A DNA stretch of 64,000 nucleotides, taken from Bacteroidia bacterium. Lineage in GTDB: Bacteria; Bacteroidota; Bacteroidia; J057. Both the position numbers and the translations under genes were made by a program. The first letter of the stretch is position 1; every line of letters begins with the position of its first letter. The stretch lies in contig JAWPMV010000001.1 in NCBI GenBank assembly GCA_033391075.1, positions 5,146,001 through 5,210,000 on the forward strand, given 5' to 3'. A model generated the notes under the pieces. That model had not been told where the DNA came from. It saw only the letters and a program-made list of their open reading frames with translations, and searched no databases. Positions 34,987 through 44,033 of the stretch are shown piece by piece.

Positions 34987-35017
34987 TTTGGAATATTCAT
35001 TCCAAACTGTATCTTTG
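34987..35017 (+). promoter_or_regulatory. Promoter with TetR operator, leaderless start
   Basis: TTG (34988-34990) and TATCTTTG (35010-35017) are exactly 19 bases apart. Between and over them lies the perfect palindrome TTTGGAAT-ATTC-ATTCCAAA (34987-35006). The predicted start site (about 35022-35024) coincides with the GTG start codon, so the mRNA is probably leaderless and the regulator represses itself. Confidence 0.78.
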
Positions 35018-35021
35018 TTGC

Positions 35022-35573
35022 GTGACAAAAAAAGAAGCCATTCTACATGCAGCTCTGAAACTCCTCGTTAAAAAAGGAGTTCATAATACGCCTATGTCGG
35101 AAATTGCGAAAGCTGCCGGTACAGGAATGGGAACCATCTATAACTATTTTCCTAACAAAGAGGCCTTGATCAATGCAATCTACCTTCGCATCAGAGAACG
35201 AGAAGAAGCTTTGTTCCTCGAAGTAGATACAGATAAGCCCATAAAAAGCCAGTTCGAGAACTACCTGACAGTCTTAATTGAGTTCTTTATAGAGCATCCT
35301 TCCTATTTCCAGTTCATGGAGCACCTGCATGCTTCCCCAATAATTACAAAGGAAAACAAAGCGAGGGGAGGGAAATCGGAAGAAATGGTTGCTTTACTTT
35401 TGAAAAAAGGACAGAAAGAAAGAATCATCAAAAACATAGGCATAGACGAATTGCTGATGTTTATAGGCGGAACTATTTCGGCTTATTTACGCTGGTATTT
35501 TACCAAACAGAAAGCGAAGCCCTCCTCCTTAAAAAACCAGATTCAAATGGTTTGGGATGGAATTAAAGGATAA
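35022..35573 (+). CDS. TetR-family repressor
   Basis: A 183-residue TetR regulator starting at GTG. The helix-turn-helix is in residues 20-45 (TPMSEIAKAAGTGMGTIYNYFPNKEALINAIY), and the helical ligand-binding part follows. Its own promoter contains a perfect palindrome, and the same 16-base half is repeated before the next gene, so it probably controls itself and the two genes after it. The ligand is unknown. Confidence 0.92.
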   Translation: MTKKEAILHAALKLLVKKGVHNTPMSEIAKAAGTGMGTIYNYFPNKEALINAIYLRIREREEALFLEVDTDKPIKSQFENYLTVLIEFFIEHPSYFQFMEHLHASPIITKENKARGGKSEEMVALLLKKGQKERIIKNIGIDELLMFIGGTISAYLRWYFTKQKAKPSSLKNQIQMVWDGIKG

Positions 35574-35590
35574 AAAAATTTTAAGTAAAC

Positions 35591-35621
35591 TTTGGAATGA
35601 ATATTCACTCCAATAAAATGT
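35591..35621 (+). promoter_or_regulatory. Second TetR operator, before the SRPBCC gene
   Basis: TTTGGAATGAATATTC (35591-35606) is identical to the reverse strand of the operator at 34987 and continues to ACTCCAA, giving an imperfect palindrome. TTG at 35592-35594 is followed after 19 bases by TAAAATGT, a poor -7 element. Confidence 0.72.
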
Positions 35622-35628
35622 AAACAAT

Positions 35629-36105
35629 ATGATCGATTTGAAATTTGACACCAAAATCAACAAACCCATCGAAGAAGTATGGAGATTTATTATTGACGAA
35701 TTTCCAAACGCCCATCACTGGGCTACTGGGACACCTACTTGCAGAAAAGGAACGGAATCCGAAGATTTTGACAGAGTCTGTGACACAGAAACGGGAAGGC
35801 TCATGGATACAATCACGAAAATTGATCACGAAAATCATGTGCTCGAATTTTCGGTCAAGGGATTGCCCTTTTTTGTTCGATCCGTAGTGAGTAGCTGGAA
35901 GCTATCTAAACTTTCCAATACACAAACAGAAATTACGCTTGGACCACGAATTGAAGTTATGCCAGTCATTGGGACCCTTATGCAAATCCCGATGAAAATA
36001 GCATTTAAGAAACTTTATCCCGGATTGCTTAATGATTTGACAACCTTTATTGAAACCGGCAAACCTTCACCGAGAAAGCAAAAGGAGATTGACAGTAGCA
36101 ATTAA
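35629..36105 (+). CDS. SRPBCC/polyketide-cyclase-like protein
   Basis: A 158-residue START-like fold protein, with the typical N-terminal FDTKINKPIEEVWRFIID and a C-terminal long helix. Such proteins bind hydrophobic ligands in an inner cavity. It is placed under the TetR operator and 49 bases before a small membrane protein, so it may respond to the molecule sensed by the TetR protein. Confidence 0.75.
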   Translation: MIDLKFDTKINKPIEEVWRFIIDEFPNAHHWATGTPTCRKGTESEDFDRVCDTETGRLMDTITKIDHENHVLEFSVKGLPFFVRSVVSSWKLSKLSNTQTEITLGPRIEVMPVIGTLMQIPMKIAFKKLYPGLLNDLTTFIETGKPSPRKQKEIDSSN

Positions 36106-36154
36106 TCCTAATCAAAAAGGAAGGGTATTATTAATCTTATAGAAACTGGAAAAA

Positions 36155-36562
36155 ATGAAAAAATTTAGTTTAAGCCTTGTAGCTGGTTTCATTGTCAATA
36201 ATGTAGTTGGAACCTTAGCCGCGCTGTTTATTGCAAAGCCATGGGTATACCCTATGATAAGCGAGTTTGAAAGGAAGCCTGATGAATTAGAAATGCCCTT
36301 TTTATTAACCGGATATTTCTTGCTTACCTTGATGATGGTAATTGTTTACCCTTATTTTAACCTGCAGACTAGTTGGCTAAAAAAAGGAGCTATTTGGGGT
36401 CTTATTGCAGGCCTAATGAGTTTTGTATCCATATATTCCATCATTTCAGGATGGTCAATTCTACCCCCCAAAGCCATGATTATTTCAGGAATAATTGATA
36501 CCTCCTCAACCATTGCGACAGGTATCGTAATCGCATTTATTTATAGAACTAAGCCGGATTAA
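36155..36562 (+). CDS. Small integral membrane protein
   Basis: A 135-residue protein with four predicted membrane helices (around residues 5-27, 48-68, 75-100, 108-130). No family recognised with confidence. The position after the TetR and SRPBCC genes suggests that it belongs to the same regulated unit. Confidence 0.7.
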   Translation: MKKFSLSLVAGFIVNNVVGTLAALFIAKPWVYPMISEFERKPDELEMPFLLTGYFLLTLMMVIVYPYFNLQTSWLKKGAIWGLIAGLMSFVSIYSIISGWSILPPKAMIISGIIDTSSTIATGIVIAFIYRTKPD

Positions 36563-36676
36563 CTGCTGGCTTTGGTTCATTCTCTGCCTCGGGTGTAAAC
36601 AGCTGGCTGTTAAAGTAGTTTCTTAGGCGAAAAAAGCAAATAGTACTAGAACCTATATGCGTATATTTGGGGCCTT

Positions 36677-37624
36677 ATGAACGAATATTTTAGCTCGATA
36701 ATTCTGCAGAACACGGGAGCCTCTTCTTTATCGGAAAAAGAGATGATCCAGGAATTGTGGAGTGGGTATGGGAAAATTGTGAGAGTTGGATTGGAAAATG
36801 CCTCTGTCGATAGTGTAGTAGTAAAACACGTGCAATTACCCATAAATAAAAACCACCCGCGAGGATGGAATAGCGATATCGGTCATCAACGAAAATTGAA
36901 GTCATACAGAGTTGAAACGAACTGGTATAAAACATACAGTAAAAAGAGTGCTGCCCGAGTTCCGCATTGTTTGGCTCTTGAAACCCGCGATGATGAAGTG
37001 CTGATGCTCTTGGAGGATTTGGATGAAGCCGGCTATCCCTTTCGGAAGCGATCTGTTTCCTGGGATGAAATAGCCGAATGCCTGGCCTGGCTGGCACAAT
37101 TTCATGCAAGCTTTCTGGGAGAGTCTCCGGATGGACTTTGGGAAGTTGGCACCTACTGGCATTTGGAAACCAGGCCTCAGGAATTAGCTGTTCTGAATGA
37201 TCAGCCTTTGATCGAAGCGGCTCCTTTGATTGACAATAAACTGAATACTTGTGCATACAGAACTTTTGTGCATGGGGATGCAAAATTGGCAAATTTTTGT
37301 TTTGCAGAGGATGGACAAGTAGCTGGGGTGGATTTTCAGTATGTAGGAGGGGGTTGTGGAATGAAAGATGTGTCCTACTTTATCGGAAGTTGTTTGAATG
37401 AAAGAGAATGTGAACGCCTGGAAGATCAAATCCTGGATACCTATTTCCAATGCTTGCAAAATGAATTGGCAGAACGAAATGAAGCCCTGGAAGCGGAATG
37501 GAGGTCTTTGTATAGAGTCGCCTGGGCGGACTTTCACCGCTTTTTAAAAGGCTGGAGTCCGGGCCACTGGAAAATAAATAGTTATAGTGAACGAGTACTT
37601 GCTGAAGTGATCAATAATCTGTAA
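36677..37624 (+). CDS. Ecdysteroid-kinase-like phosphotransferase
   Basis: A 315-residue protein-kinase-like phosphotransferase of the EcKL/CHK type within the aminoglycoside phosphotransferase clan. The ATP-binding lysine lies in VVVKHVQLP, the catalytic loop reads [13 protein letters not shown] and the metal-binding motif GVDFQYVG. The substrate, probably a small alcohol, is unknown. TATATTTG at 36662-36669 resembles a -7 element just before the ATG, without a clear -33. It is coupled (2-base gap) to an inositol-monophosphatase-like gene, which suggests opposing phosphorylation and dephosphorylation. Confidence 0.8.
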   Translation: MNEYFSSIILQNTGASSLSEKEMIQELWSGYGKIVRVGLENASVDSVVVKHVQLPINKNHPRGWNSDIGHQRKLKSYRVETNWYKTYSKKSAARVPHCLALETRDDEVLMLLEDLDEAGYPFRKRSVSWDEIAECLAWLAQFHASFLGESPDGLWEVGTYWHLETRPQELAVLNDQPLIEAAPLIDNKLNTCAYRTFVHGDAKLANFCFAEDGQVAGVDFQYVGGGCGMKDVSYFIGSCLNERECERLEDQILDTYFQCLQNELAERNEALEAEWRSLYRVAWADFHRFLKGWSPGHWKINSYSERVLAEVINNL

Positions 37625-37626
37625 TA

Positions 37627-38445
37627 ATGGATCTGACACAGCTTAAAGATATCGCAATAAAAGCTGCACTTTCCGCAGGAAAAGTCATTCAGAAGCACAT
37701 GAATGAGGAGGTATTGGTGGAGAAGAAGGAAGCGGGAAACAGCTATGCCTCTCAAGTCGTAACCAAGGTAGACAGAGCTTGTGAAAGTGTAATTCTTGCT
37801 CAGTTAATGCCCCTATGCAAGGAATTTGACATAGCCCTGCTGTCAGAAGAAACAGAAGATGATGGCAGTAGATTAGAGAAGGACTTTTTTTGGTGTATAG
37901 ACCCAATGGATGGAACGCTCGCTTTCATCAATAAACGTCCGGGTTTTTCTGTATCGATCGCTTTGGTCGCAAAAGATGGGACTCCCTATTTGGGAGTAGT
38001 CTTTGATCCCAGCACGGATACTTTATACCATGCAATCAAGGGGCAGGGAGCCTTTAAAAACGGGAGCCTTTGGGAAATAAAAAATACACATGAGCATTTG
38101 AGTTATGTAACCGATAAGAAGCTGAAGGATACCCCCAGAGCCGCTGAAATAGAAAGCTTATTACAGAAAAAGGCAGAGAGCTTGAATCTGACGGAAGTAA
38201 AAGAAATTTCCGGAGCGGGTGCAGTATTGAGCGCCATTCGTGTACTCGAAAATGGCCCAGCCTGTATGTTGAAGTTTCCGAAAAAAGAACTTGGGGGCGG
38301 CAGCATCTGGGACTATGCTGCTACAGCTTGCATCTATCAGGAATTGAAGCTGAGCGCGACAAATTTTGAAGGAGGAAGATTGGACTTAAATAGAAAGGAT
38401 ACTACTTTCATGAACCAGGAAGGTGTCTTTTTTGCAAATGTATAG
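37627..38445 (+). CDS. Inositol-monophosphatase/CysQ-like phosphatase
   Basis: A 272-residue magnesium-dependent phosphatase of the IMPase fold. Metal ligands are visible in LLSEETEDDG, in DPMDGTLAFINKRPGFSVSIAL, and in GGGSIWDYAATACIY. The family includes inositol phosphatases and 3',5'-bisphosphate nucleotidases; the FINKRPGF segment is compatible with the CysQ group, but no substrate can be fixed. Two bases after the kinase-like gene. Confidence 0.88.
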   Translation: MDLTQLKDIAIKAALSAGKVIQKHMNEEVLVEKKEAGNSYASQVVTKVDRACESVILAQLMPLCKEFDIALLSEETEDDGSRLEKDFFWCIDPMDGTLAFINKRPGFSVSIALVAKDGTPYLGVVFDPSTDTLYHAIKGQGAFKNGSLWEIKNTHEHLSYVTDKKLKDTPRAAEIESLLQKKAESLNLTEVKEISGAGAVLSAIRVLENGPACMLKFPKKELGGGSIWDYAATACIYQELKLSATNFEGGRLDLNRKDTTFMNQEGVFFANV

Positions 38446-38574
38446 GGAATTGATGGTCGAAATGGATCGCTAAATGATTTCTGAAAAAACAGGAGGGTTT
38501 ATAAAAACAAATATGTAATAAAACTACGTAGAGACCTACTGCAATGAGGAAAGCCATAAAACATAATTCCATTC

Positions 38575-39060
38575 ATGCCTAACAAGCTAAGGCCCAAACT
38601 CATACTGATCGATGTCAGCTTTGTATTTTTCCTCATCACAGGAATGAAAAGGCTTTATTTAGCTAGTCAGTCAGAAATCTATGACGCCATGATTCAAGAG
38701 GATTCTAAGAAACTTGAATCACTAACTGACTCGACTGCAGGAGAAGTAATATTTGATGTATACAATTGGACTTTGGCTTTCCTGGCAATTGCTGTTTTGA
38801 TCGTGGGACTGATCAATTGGAGATACAAAACATCCATAGTCAATTCTATTCTGACATTAATAATTGCGTTCCTCTTCTTTCCGCTAGGCTTAATCAATGG
38901 AGCCTTTATTCCCGACCTCTTCAATTCCTTTTGTTATTTTTTTTCAGATGAGATGGGTATGGCTTTTATGATTGGAGGACTAATTCTGTGCGGAATTGCC
39001 CTTATGTTATTATCTTTTAGTCTCGACATAAATAGGCAAATAATTCACAGCAAACCTTAA
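38575..39060 (+). CDS. Four-helix membrane protein of unknown function
   Basis: A 161-residue protein with four likely membrane segments (residues about 10-28, 62-80, 87-112, 128-150) and an acidic loop after the first. Not recognised. It stands alone between the phosphatase and the serine hydrolase genes. Confidence 0.6.
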   Translation: MPNKLRPKLILIDVSFVFFLITGMKRLYLASQSEIYDAMIQEDSKKLESLTDSTAGEVIFDVYNWTLAFLAIAVLIVGLINWRYKTSIVNSILTLIIAFLFFPLGLINGAFIPDLFNSFCYFFSDEMGMAFMIGGLILCGIALMLLSFSLDINRQIIHSKP

Positions 39061-39098
39061 ATTACATATAAGAATAAAACCCGTTAAACCGACAATTC

Positions 39099-40175
39099 AT
39101 GAAAACAATCATCCAGGTCTTAGGCCTATTCTGCTTAACTATTTCCTTGTATGGACAACAGGCAGACATCCCTCCCTTAGTCAAGCTTACTCCAGAAAGT
39201 GTCGGATTTATTCAGGATTCCCTTGATATGATTGATGATACCATTTATAATTCTCCACAGCCTAATTTCATTGGATTGATGGTTATCAAAGACAACAAAT
39301 TAGCGGTGGAGTACTATTACCATCAATATTGGAGGAATCACATCCACGATATCCGGTCTGCAGGCAAGAGTATTACCGCTTTAATGTTAGGAATTGCGAT
39401 CAAAGAAGGCTTGGTTCAGGATGTAAATCAATATGTCTACGATTTCTTCCCTAAAGAAAAGTATCCGGATATACACGAAGACTATAAGAAAATCAAGCTT
39501 ATTCATCTCCTGAATATGGTTTCAGGATTAGATGCTAATTCAGATGATAATAGCACCCCCGGAAATGCCGGAAAATGGATAGGCAGGGATGAATGGGTAA
39601 AATACATCTTGAGTATCCCGCTGGCTCATGAGCCAGGAGAAAAATGGATTTATGCAGATATCAATGCTGTATTAATCGGGGCCATCATTGAAGAAAAATC
39701 CGGTATGAGCCTGAGAGATTTTGCCAAAGAGAAAGTATTTGATCCACTTGATATTAAAGAGTTTTACTGGTACACCAATGCAGCAAATCAGACGGGGGCT
39801 GCTGGGAACCTATATCTCTCTACCCTGGATTTTGCAAAGCTGGGCTTGCTTGTAGCAAACAAAGGCAAATGGGAAGATAAACAATTAGCCGATTATGAAT
39901 ATATGGATCGTTTGTTGAAAGAGGAATCTCCTGCTATTGGAAATTATAATCCTTTGGCTGATGGCTATGGTATGCTTTGGTACAGATCCCATAGGACATT
40001 TGGAAAAAGAAAAGCAAACTATCTCTGGGCTTCTGGAAATGGGGGAAATCATTTGGTGATTATTCCTGAAGAAAATATGGTTATTGCGATGACCTCTTCG
40101 GGTTATAGTCTGGGTCTCCCTCATGCAAGGGCCTATTATATTGTAGGTAAGCTTATCAATGCACTAAAAAAATAG
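39099..40175 (+). CDS. Secreted beta-lactamase-family serine hydrolase
   Basis: A 358-residue protein with a signal peptide (first 20 residues, ending SLYGQ) and a class C beta-lactamase/transpeptidase-like fold. The SxxK motif is SAGKS (near residue 87) and the Tyr-x-Asn motif is YADIN. The conserved HLLNMVSGL segment lies between. These exported enzymes are often esterases or D-aminopeptidases rather than antibiotic hydrolases. Confidence 0.9.
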   Translation: MKTIIQVLGLFCLTISLYGQQADIPPLVKLTPESVGFIQDSLDMIDDTIYNSPQPNFIGLMVIKDNKLAVEYYYHQYWRNHIHDIRSAGKSITALMLGIAIKEGLVQDVNQYVYDFFPKEKYPDIHEDYKKIKLIHLLNMVSGLDANSDDNSTPGNAGKWIGRDEWVKYILSIPLAHEPGEKWIYADINAVLIGAIIEEKSGMSLRDFAKEKVFDPLDIKEFYWYTNAANQTGAAGNLYLSTLDFAKLGLLVANKGKWEDKQLADYEYMDRLLKEESPAIGNYNPLADGYGMLWYRSHRTFGKRKANYLWASGNGGNHLVIIPEENMVIAMTSSGYSLGLPHARAYYIVGKLINALKK

Positions 40176-40208
40176 AAGAGTCAAATCCGAATCAGAGAAG
40201 AAGGCAAC

Positions 40209-40736
40209 ATGCGAGTTCGGATACGAAAAAAATTGATACAAAAATTTATGACTGCAGATCACTTAGATAAAAAGCTTGACAAGCTCCAGGCTCAATCTGT
40301 AAATAATGGTGGGATATTTCAATTCCGCCCTTTAGCTATACCCGCAGATAGGAATCTTGAAGATTTTCTTCTAAGCCTATCTAAAGAAGTGAAAGCAGCT
40401 TCCATTCAAAATGAGCAAGCCAGAGTGTTGATCGGCCAAAGAATTGATCATTGGTCTCTATATGAGGGTCCTGCTCCCGAGAGGAAAGAAAATACAAAGG
40501 AATATAAAGGTTTGAGAAGAGAGTTTGTGAACGATCTTTTCTACTTTTTAGCTTCAGAGGAGCTAATAGAGGTATTTCAAGTTGAAAATATAGACATCGG
40601 GCTCCATGAAATACTCGAATCAGGTAAGGACCATTTGAATGAAGATTTCTTTTTCAGACAGCTCAGGGAGCGCATCTCCTGCATTTGGGATTTAGTTCCT
40701 AAAAAGCAGCAAAAAAACCTACAGATATCAAGATGA
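40209..40736 (+). CDS. Unknown cytoplasmic protein
   Basis: A 175-residue protein, mainly helical and charged, without signal peptide. Not recognised. Its stop overlaps the next start (ATGA), so the two are co-translated. Confidence 0.55.
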   Translation: MRVRIRKKLIQKFMTADHLDKKLDKLQAQSVNNGGIFQFRPLAIPADRNLEDFLLSLSKEVKAASIQNEQARVLIGQRIDHWSLYEGPAPERKENTKEYKGLRREFVNDLFYFLASEELIEVFQVENIDIGLHEILESGKDHLNEDFFFRQLRERISCIWDLVPKKQQKNLQISR

Positions 40737-41698
40737 AAAATCGCTTAATCATATTTCCGATTCTTATCATATCGTTTATAGGGATCAATTTGGGCTGCAC
40801 CCCTCAAACGTATGAGTTGAATCAGTCAGATATCATAGCAGCCAGGCCAATAGCGAACAAAGCATTGGAATTAATCAGGAATGCTCAATTCGATAGCTTA
40901 AAAAAGCAGTTAGATCCCCAGTTTTTATCTCAATATAAACCTGAAAAGCTAGACACTATTCTACAGGAAGCAAAAGTGATCCTCGATAGCTCCATTTACC
41001 CAAAAGAATCTGAAATAATTATTACGAACTCTTACCTCCAAACAGAATCAGGAGAGAAAGAAGGAATACTTTTCGGTTTCCCCTTTGAACAAATGGGTGA
41101 AGAAAATTCTAGGAGCATTTTTCAAATAATTGTAATCAGGGAAAAAATACATGGATTAGGTGTCCTTACATTTCCATCTGATTTGGCACTAATTGATCCC
41201 CCTCAAGCAGAACCTCACAGGACGAATTTCGACTTACAAACCAAAGACTTGTCCTGGTTTAGGATTTGGTATGATGGAGGCATGTGGGACAATAAGAAAT
41301 ACGAAAATAGAGAAGGATATTATGCCGTTTCGGGCAGTAGAAGAGAATTAATAAATACTGGGATAGATACAAAATTTCAAGAAGTTTTTGATCTTCTGAA
41401 TAAGGCCGATTTTGATTCCTTAGATGTTCGACAGGTTAGCGATAACCAAATTGGGGATCCTGAATGGATTTACCTGAGAATGAAATTTGAAGGTGAAAAT
41501 GAGGACTTAAAGGGATTAGAACTTTCTTATTTTATCAAAGAAGAAAAAGGTAAAGAACAAAGCTCCTCCGGTTACATAATTTTAGCCCACAACTATTATA
41601 CTCGGTACCTCCTGCGTGCAGAAAAGAATCCGGAACTTGTCAGACTACTGACCGAAATTGGGCGACATGATTATACAGGATATTTTGAATCAGATTAG
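40733..41698 (+). CDS. Unknown lipoprotein
   Basis: A 321-residue protein with a lipoprotein signal (IISFIGINLGC, Cys22). The N-terminal third (residues 35-90, KALELIRNAQFDSLKKQLD) is helical, in the manner of DUF3887-like domains; the rest has two similar-looking alpha/beta halves. Translationally coupled to the gene before it. Confidence 0.62.
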   Translation: MKNRLIIFPILIISFIGINLGCTPQTYELNQSDIIAARPIANKALELIRNAQFDSLKKQLDPQFLSQYKPEKLDTILQEAKVILDSSIYPKESEIIITNSYLQTESGEKEGILFGFPFEQMGEENSRSIFQIIVIREKIHGLGVLTFPSDLALIDPPQAEPHRTNFDLQTKDLSWFRIWYDGGMWDNKKYENREGYYAVSGSRRELINTGIDTKFQEVFDLLNKADFDSLDVRQVSDNQIGDPEWIYLRMKFEGENEDLKGLELSYFIKEEKGKEQSSSGYIILAHNYYTRYLLRAEKNPELVRLLTEIGRHDYTGYFESD

Positions 41699-41717
41699 CA
41701 TTCCTATTCCCAACAAA

Positions 41718-43013
41718 ATGCAAAAGCTCCTCAAATCTATTATTTTACTTCTGTGTTTTGCCTGCTTTATGGCCACCCCTAAGGCGCAGGATATAAATCT
41801 TGATGTCCTAAATTATGACTTGACAATAGAACCCGACATTGAGCAGGAATCTATAGAAGGTGAACTGGTCATTTGCTTTAAGCTTCAAGGAAAAACAGAG
41901 AGCATCCGCCTGGATGCCCATAAGCTTGTCATTGATCAACTAAAGGGCTTGAATGTAAAGTCTTATCGCCAACTTGATTCGAAATTGATCGTGCAACTCA
42001 AACAAAGTCATCAAAAAGAACAGGAAATAAGCATACGCTACCACGGGAATCCAAAAAGAGGGCTGATATTCAATCCCCTTTTGAATCAGGCGCATACGGT
42101 TTATTTTACACATGACTGGATGCCTTGCCATTTCGTTCCCGGCGACAAGTCAACATTTTCCATCAAGCTCCTCCTGCCTCCAGATAAAACATGCATTGCG
42201 AGTGGCGAATTACAGGAAGTAGTCGAAAAGGCTGACAAAAAGCTGCATAAATGGGAACAAAACTATGAAACCGCTCCTTATACCTATGGGTTTGCCACAG
42301 GATCATTCACAGAGGTCAATGAGCAATACAGGGGCATCCGCTTAAACTATTATTCCTCGGAGCAAAGTAAAAAAGAACTCAAAAAAGTCTTTAAAGAAAC
42401 TCCCAATATCCTCCAATTCTTTGAGGAGAAAAGCGGCATTCCTTATATCCAAAATGCTTATTCTCAGGTATTGATCGGCTTGAATTACCAGGAAATGTCT
42501 GGCTTATCTGTATTCAGCACTTCCTATCCGGCTTCCGTTTTTAAAGACAGTTCTGAAATTCACCTCACTGCCCACGAACTAGCCCATCAATGGTGGGGCA
42601 ATATGATTACATGTGAAAACTTTGGGCATTTTTGGCTCAATGAAGCCTTTGCCGTTTATATGGCAACGGCTTTTAATGAACATCGATTTGGAAAAGGAAA
42701 ATACGAGGCAGATATAGCACTTTATAAAAGCATTTATGAAAATCTATTGAAAAGAAGGAAAGACAAAGCCCTGGTTTTTAAGAAATGGGAGTCTTCCCGA
42801 GATAATCGAAATGTTATTTACTATAAAGGAGCCTATGTATTGCACATGCTCCGGGAAGAAATGGGAGATGAAGCCTTTTGGAAGGGCATCAAATCATATA
42901 GCAAAAGTTATTGGGGAAAGTCTGTAAAAACAGAGGATTTCAAAAAGCTTATGGAGACTGCAGCTGGTGCTGATTTGGATGTTTTTTTTGAGGAATGGGT
43001 CTACGAGAAATAA
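41718..43013 (+). CDS. M1-family zinc aminopeptidase, secreted
   Basis: Counted from the ATG at 41718 the protein has 431 residues and a clear signal peptide (MQKLLKSIILLLCFACFM, then KAQ); the upstream ATG at 41658 would put 20 residues in front of it and overlap the previous gene. The zinc site is HELAHQWWGN with the third ligand in LNEAFAVY. It is shorter than typical M1 enzymes and lacks the C-terminal helical domain, so it probably acts on small peptides. Confidence 0.9.
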   Translation: MQKLLKSIILLLCFACFMATPKAQDINLDVLNYDLTIEPDIEQESIEGELVICFKLQGKTESIRLDAHKLVIDQLKGLNVKSYRQLDSKLIVQLKQSHQKEQEISIRYHGNPKRGLIFNPLLNQAHTVYFTHDWMPCHFVPGDKSTFSIKLLLPPDKTCIASGELQEVVEKADKKLHKWEQNYETAPYTYGFATGSFTEVNEQYRGIRLNYYSSEQSKKELKKVFKETPNILQFFEEKSGIPYIQNAYSQVLIGLNYQEMSGLSVFSTSYPASVFKDSSEIHLTAHELAHQWWGNMITCENFGHFWLNEAFAVYMATAFNEHRFGKGKYEADIALYKSIYENLLKRRKDKALVFKKWESSRDNRNVIYYKGAYVLHMLREEMGDEAFWKGIKSYSKSYWGKSVKTEDFKKLMETAAGADLDVFFEEWVYEK

Positions 43014-43186
43014 TGGATATACTTAGCTTAAGCATGTATTACACCTATTAAAACCCAGCAGACTCGATCCTAGAGAAATCAAATCCTTTCCTAAGTTTAT
43101 AATGGGGGCTAACTAGCTCTCGATAAATTATATAATACCTGCAAAGGCTAATCCTTCGCTGGTATTTATTTTTTATTTATGGCACC

Positions 43187-43963
43187 ATGAAACACATCCT
43201 TTTATTCCTGATCATAGTCTCACCCATTCAACTTAACGCCCAAATTGCAGGCACTTATGTTCTAATTGTAGATGAAAGAGCTTTTAGCATACGCTTTGAA
43301 GAAAATCAAAGCTTCCGTTATGTACCATTTAGTAAATCAGACTTCATAGGCACGGGCACATTCAAGCAGAATGCCGACACCCTAACCTTAATCTTTGGTG
43401 CTTATGCAGATCCGGAAATCGAGGACTGTCGCGGATATGAAGTGAGCCACGAGAGTACCTATACACATCCCGATTCCATCAACTTTCAACTTCAGGTATT
43501 TGACTGCAAAACAAAAGAACTGATTCCTTTTTGCAGCATTTTTATCCAGCCTGATGAGGTCTATGATTCTATTTCCTATAACAGTTTCAATGGCTTCACA
43601 TATGATAGGAATATTAGTACCGGACCTGATGGCAAGGCAAACTTCCGATTATCTACTAAGATGATCGGCAAATCGATAAGAATTTCCAGCCCGGAATACA
43701 ATGAAGTAGATGTTAAAATTCCAGCAAATGCTCGTAGTATGAGCTTAGACATAGACCTGCTAGAAGATTACGATCGAACGATTGTTACTGCAGGTACACA
43801 GCAATATCTCATCAAAAAAGAGAAGAGGCGATACCTCCGGACTCGGCGTCTTTCAAACAATTTCCATGGACGGAAAGATGTATTTTTTCTGCCTAGAGGA
43901 AAAAACCAGGATAAAATCAGATTCCCAAGGGTCATTAAAAAGTACTACAACATAAGCCCGTGA
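43187..43963 (+). CDS. Unknown secreted protein with carboxypeptidase-regulatory-like domain
   Basis: A 258-residue protein with a signal peptide (MKHILLFLIIVSPIQLNA). After an N-terminal beta domain, residues 105-185 look like a carboxypeptidase regulatory-like beta sandwich (FDCKTKELIPFCSIFIQP ... GPDGKANFRLSTKMIGKSIRISSPEYNEVDVKIP). The basic tail ends without a membrane segment. Confidence 0.6.
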   Translation: MKHILLFLIIVSPIQLNAQIAGTYVLIVDERAFSIRFEENQSFRYVPFSKSDFIGTGTFKQNADTLTLIFGAYADPEIEDCRGYEVSHESTYTHPDSINFQLQVFDCKTKELIPFCSIFIQPDEVYDSISYNSFNGFTYDRNISTGPDGKANFRLSTKMIGKSIRISSPEYNEVDVKIPANARSMSLDIDLLEDYDRTIVTAGTQQYLIKKEKRRYLRTRRLSNNFHGRKDVFFLPRGKNQDKIRFPRVIKKYYNISP

Positions 43964-44033
43964 AATGAAAGATGCTCTCAATTATTCCTTACCTTAGGTA
44001 TAAATTAACATACTACTACAGCACGCTTTTGCA

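Noticed and set aside
36690-37292. 200-codon minus-strand frame
   Set aside because: Antisense of the kinase-like gene, which has intact motifs.
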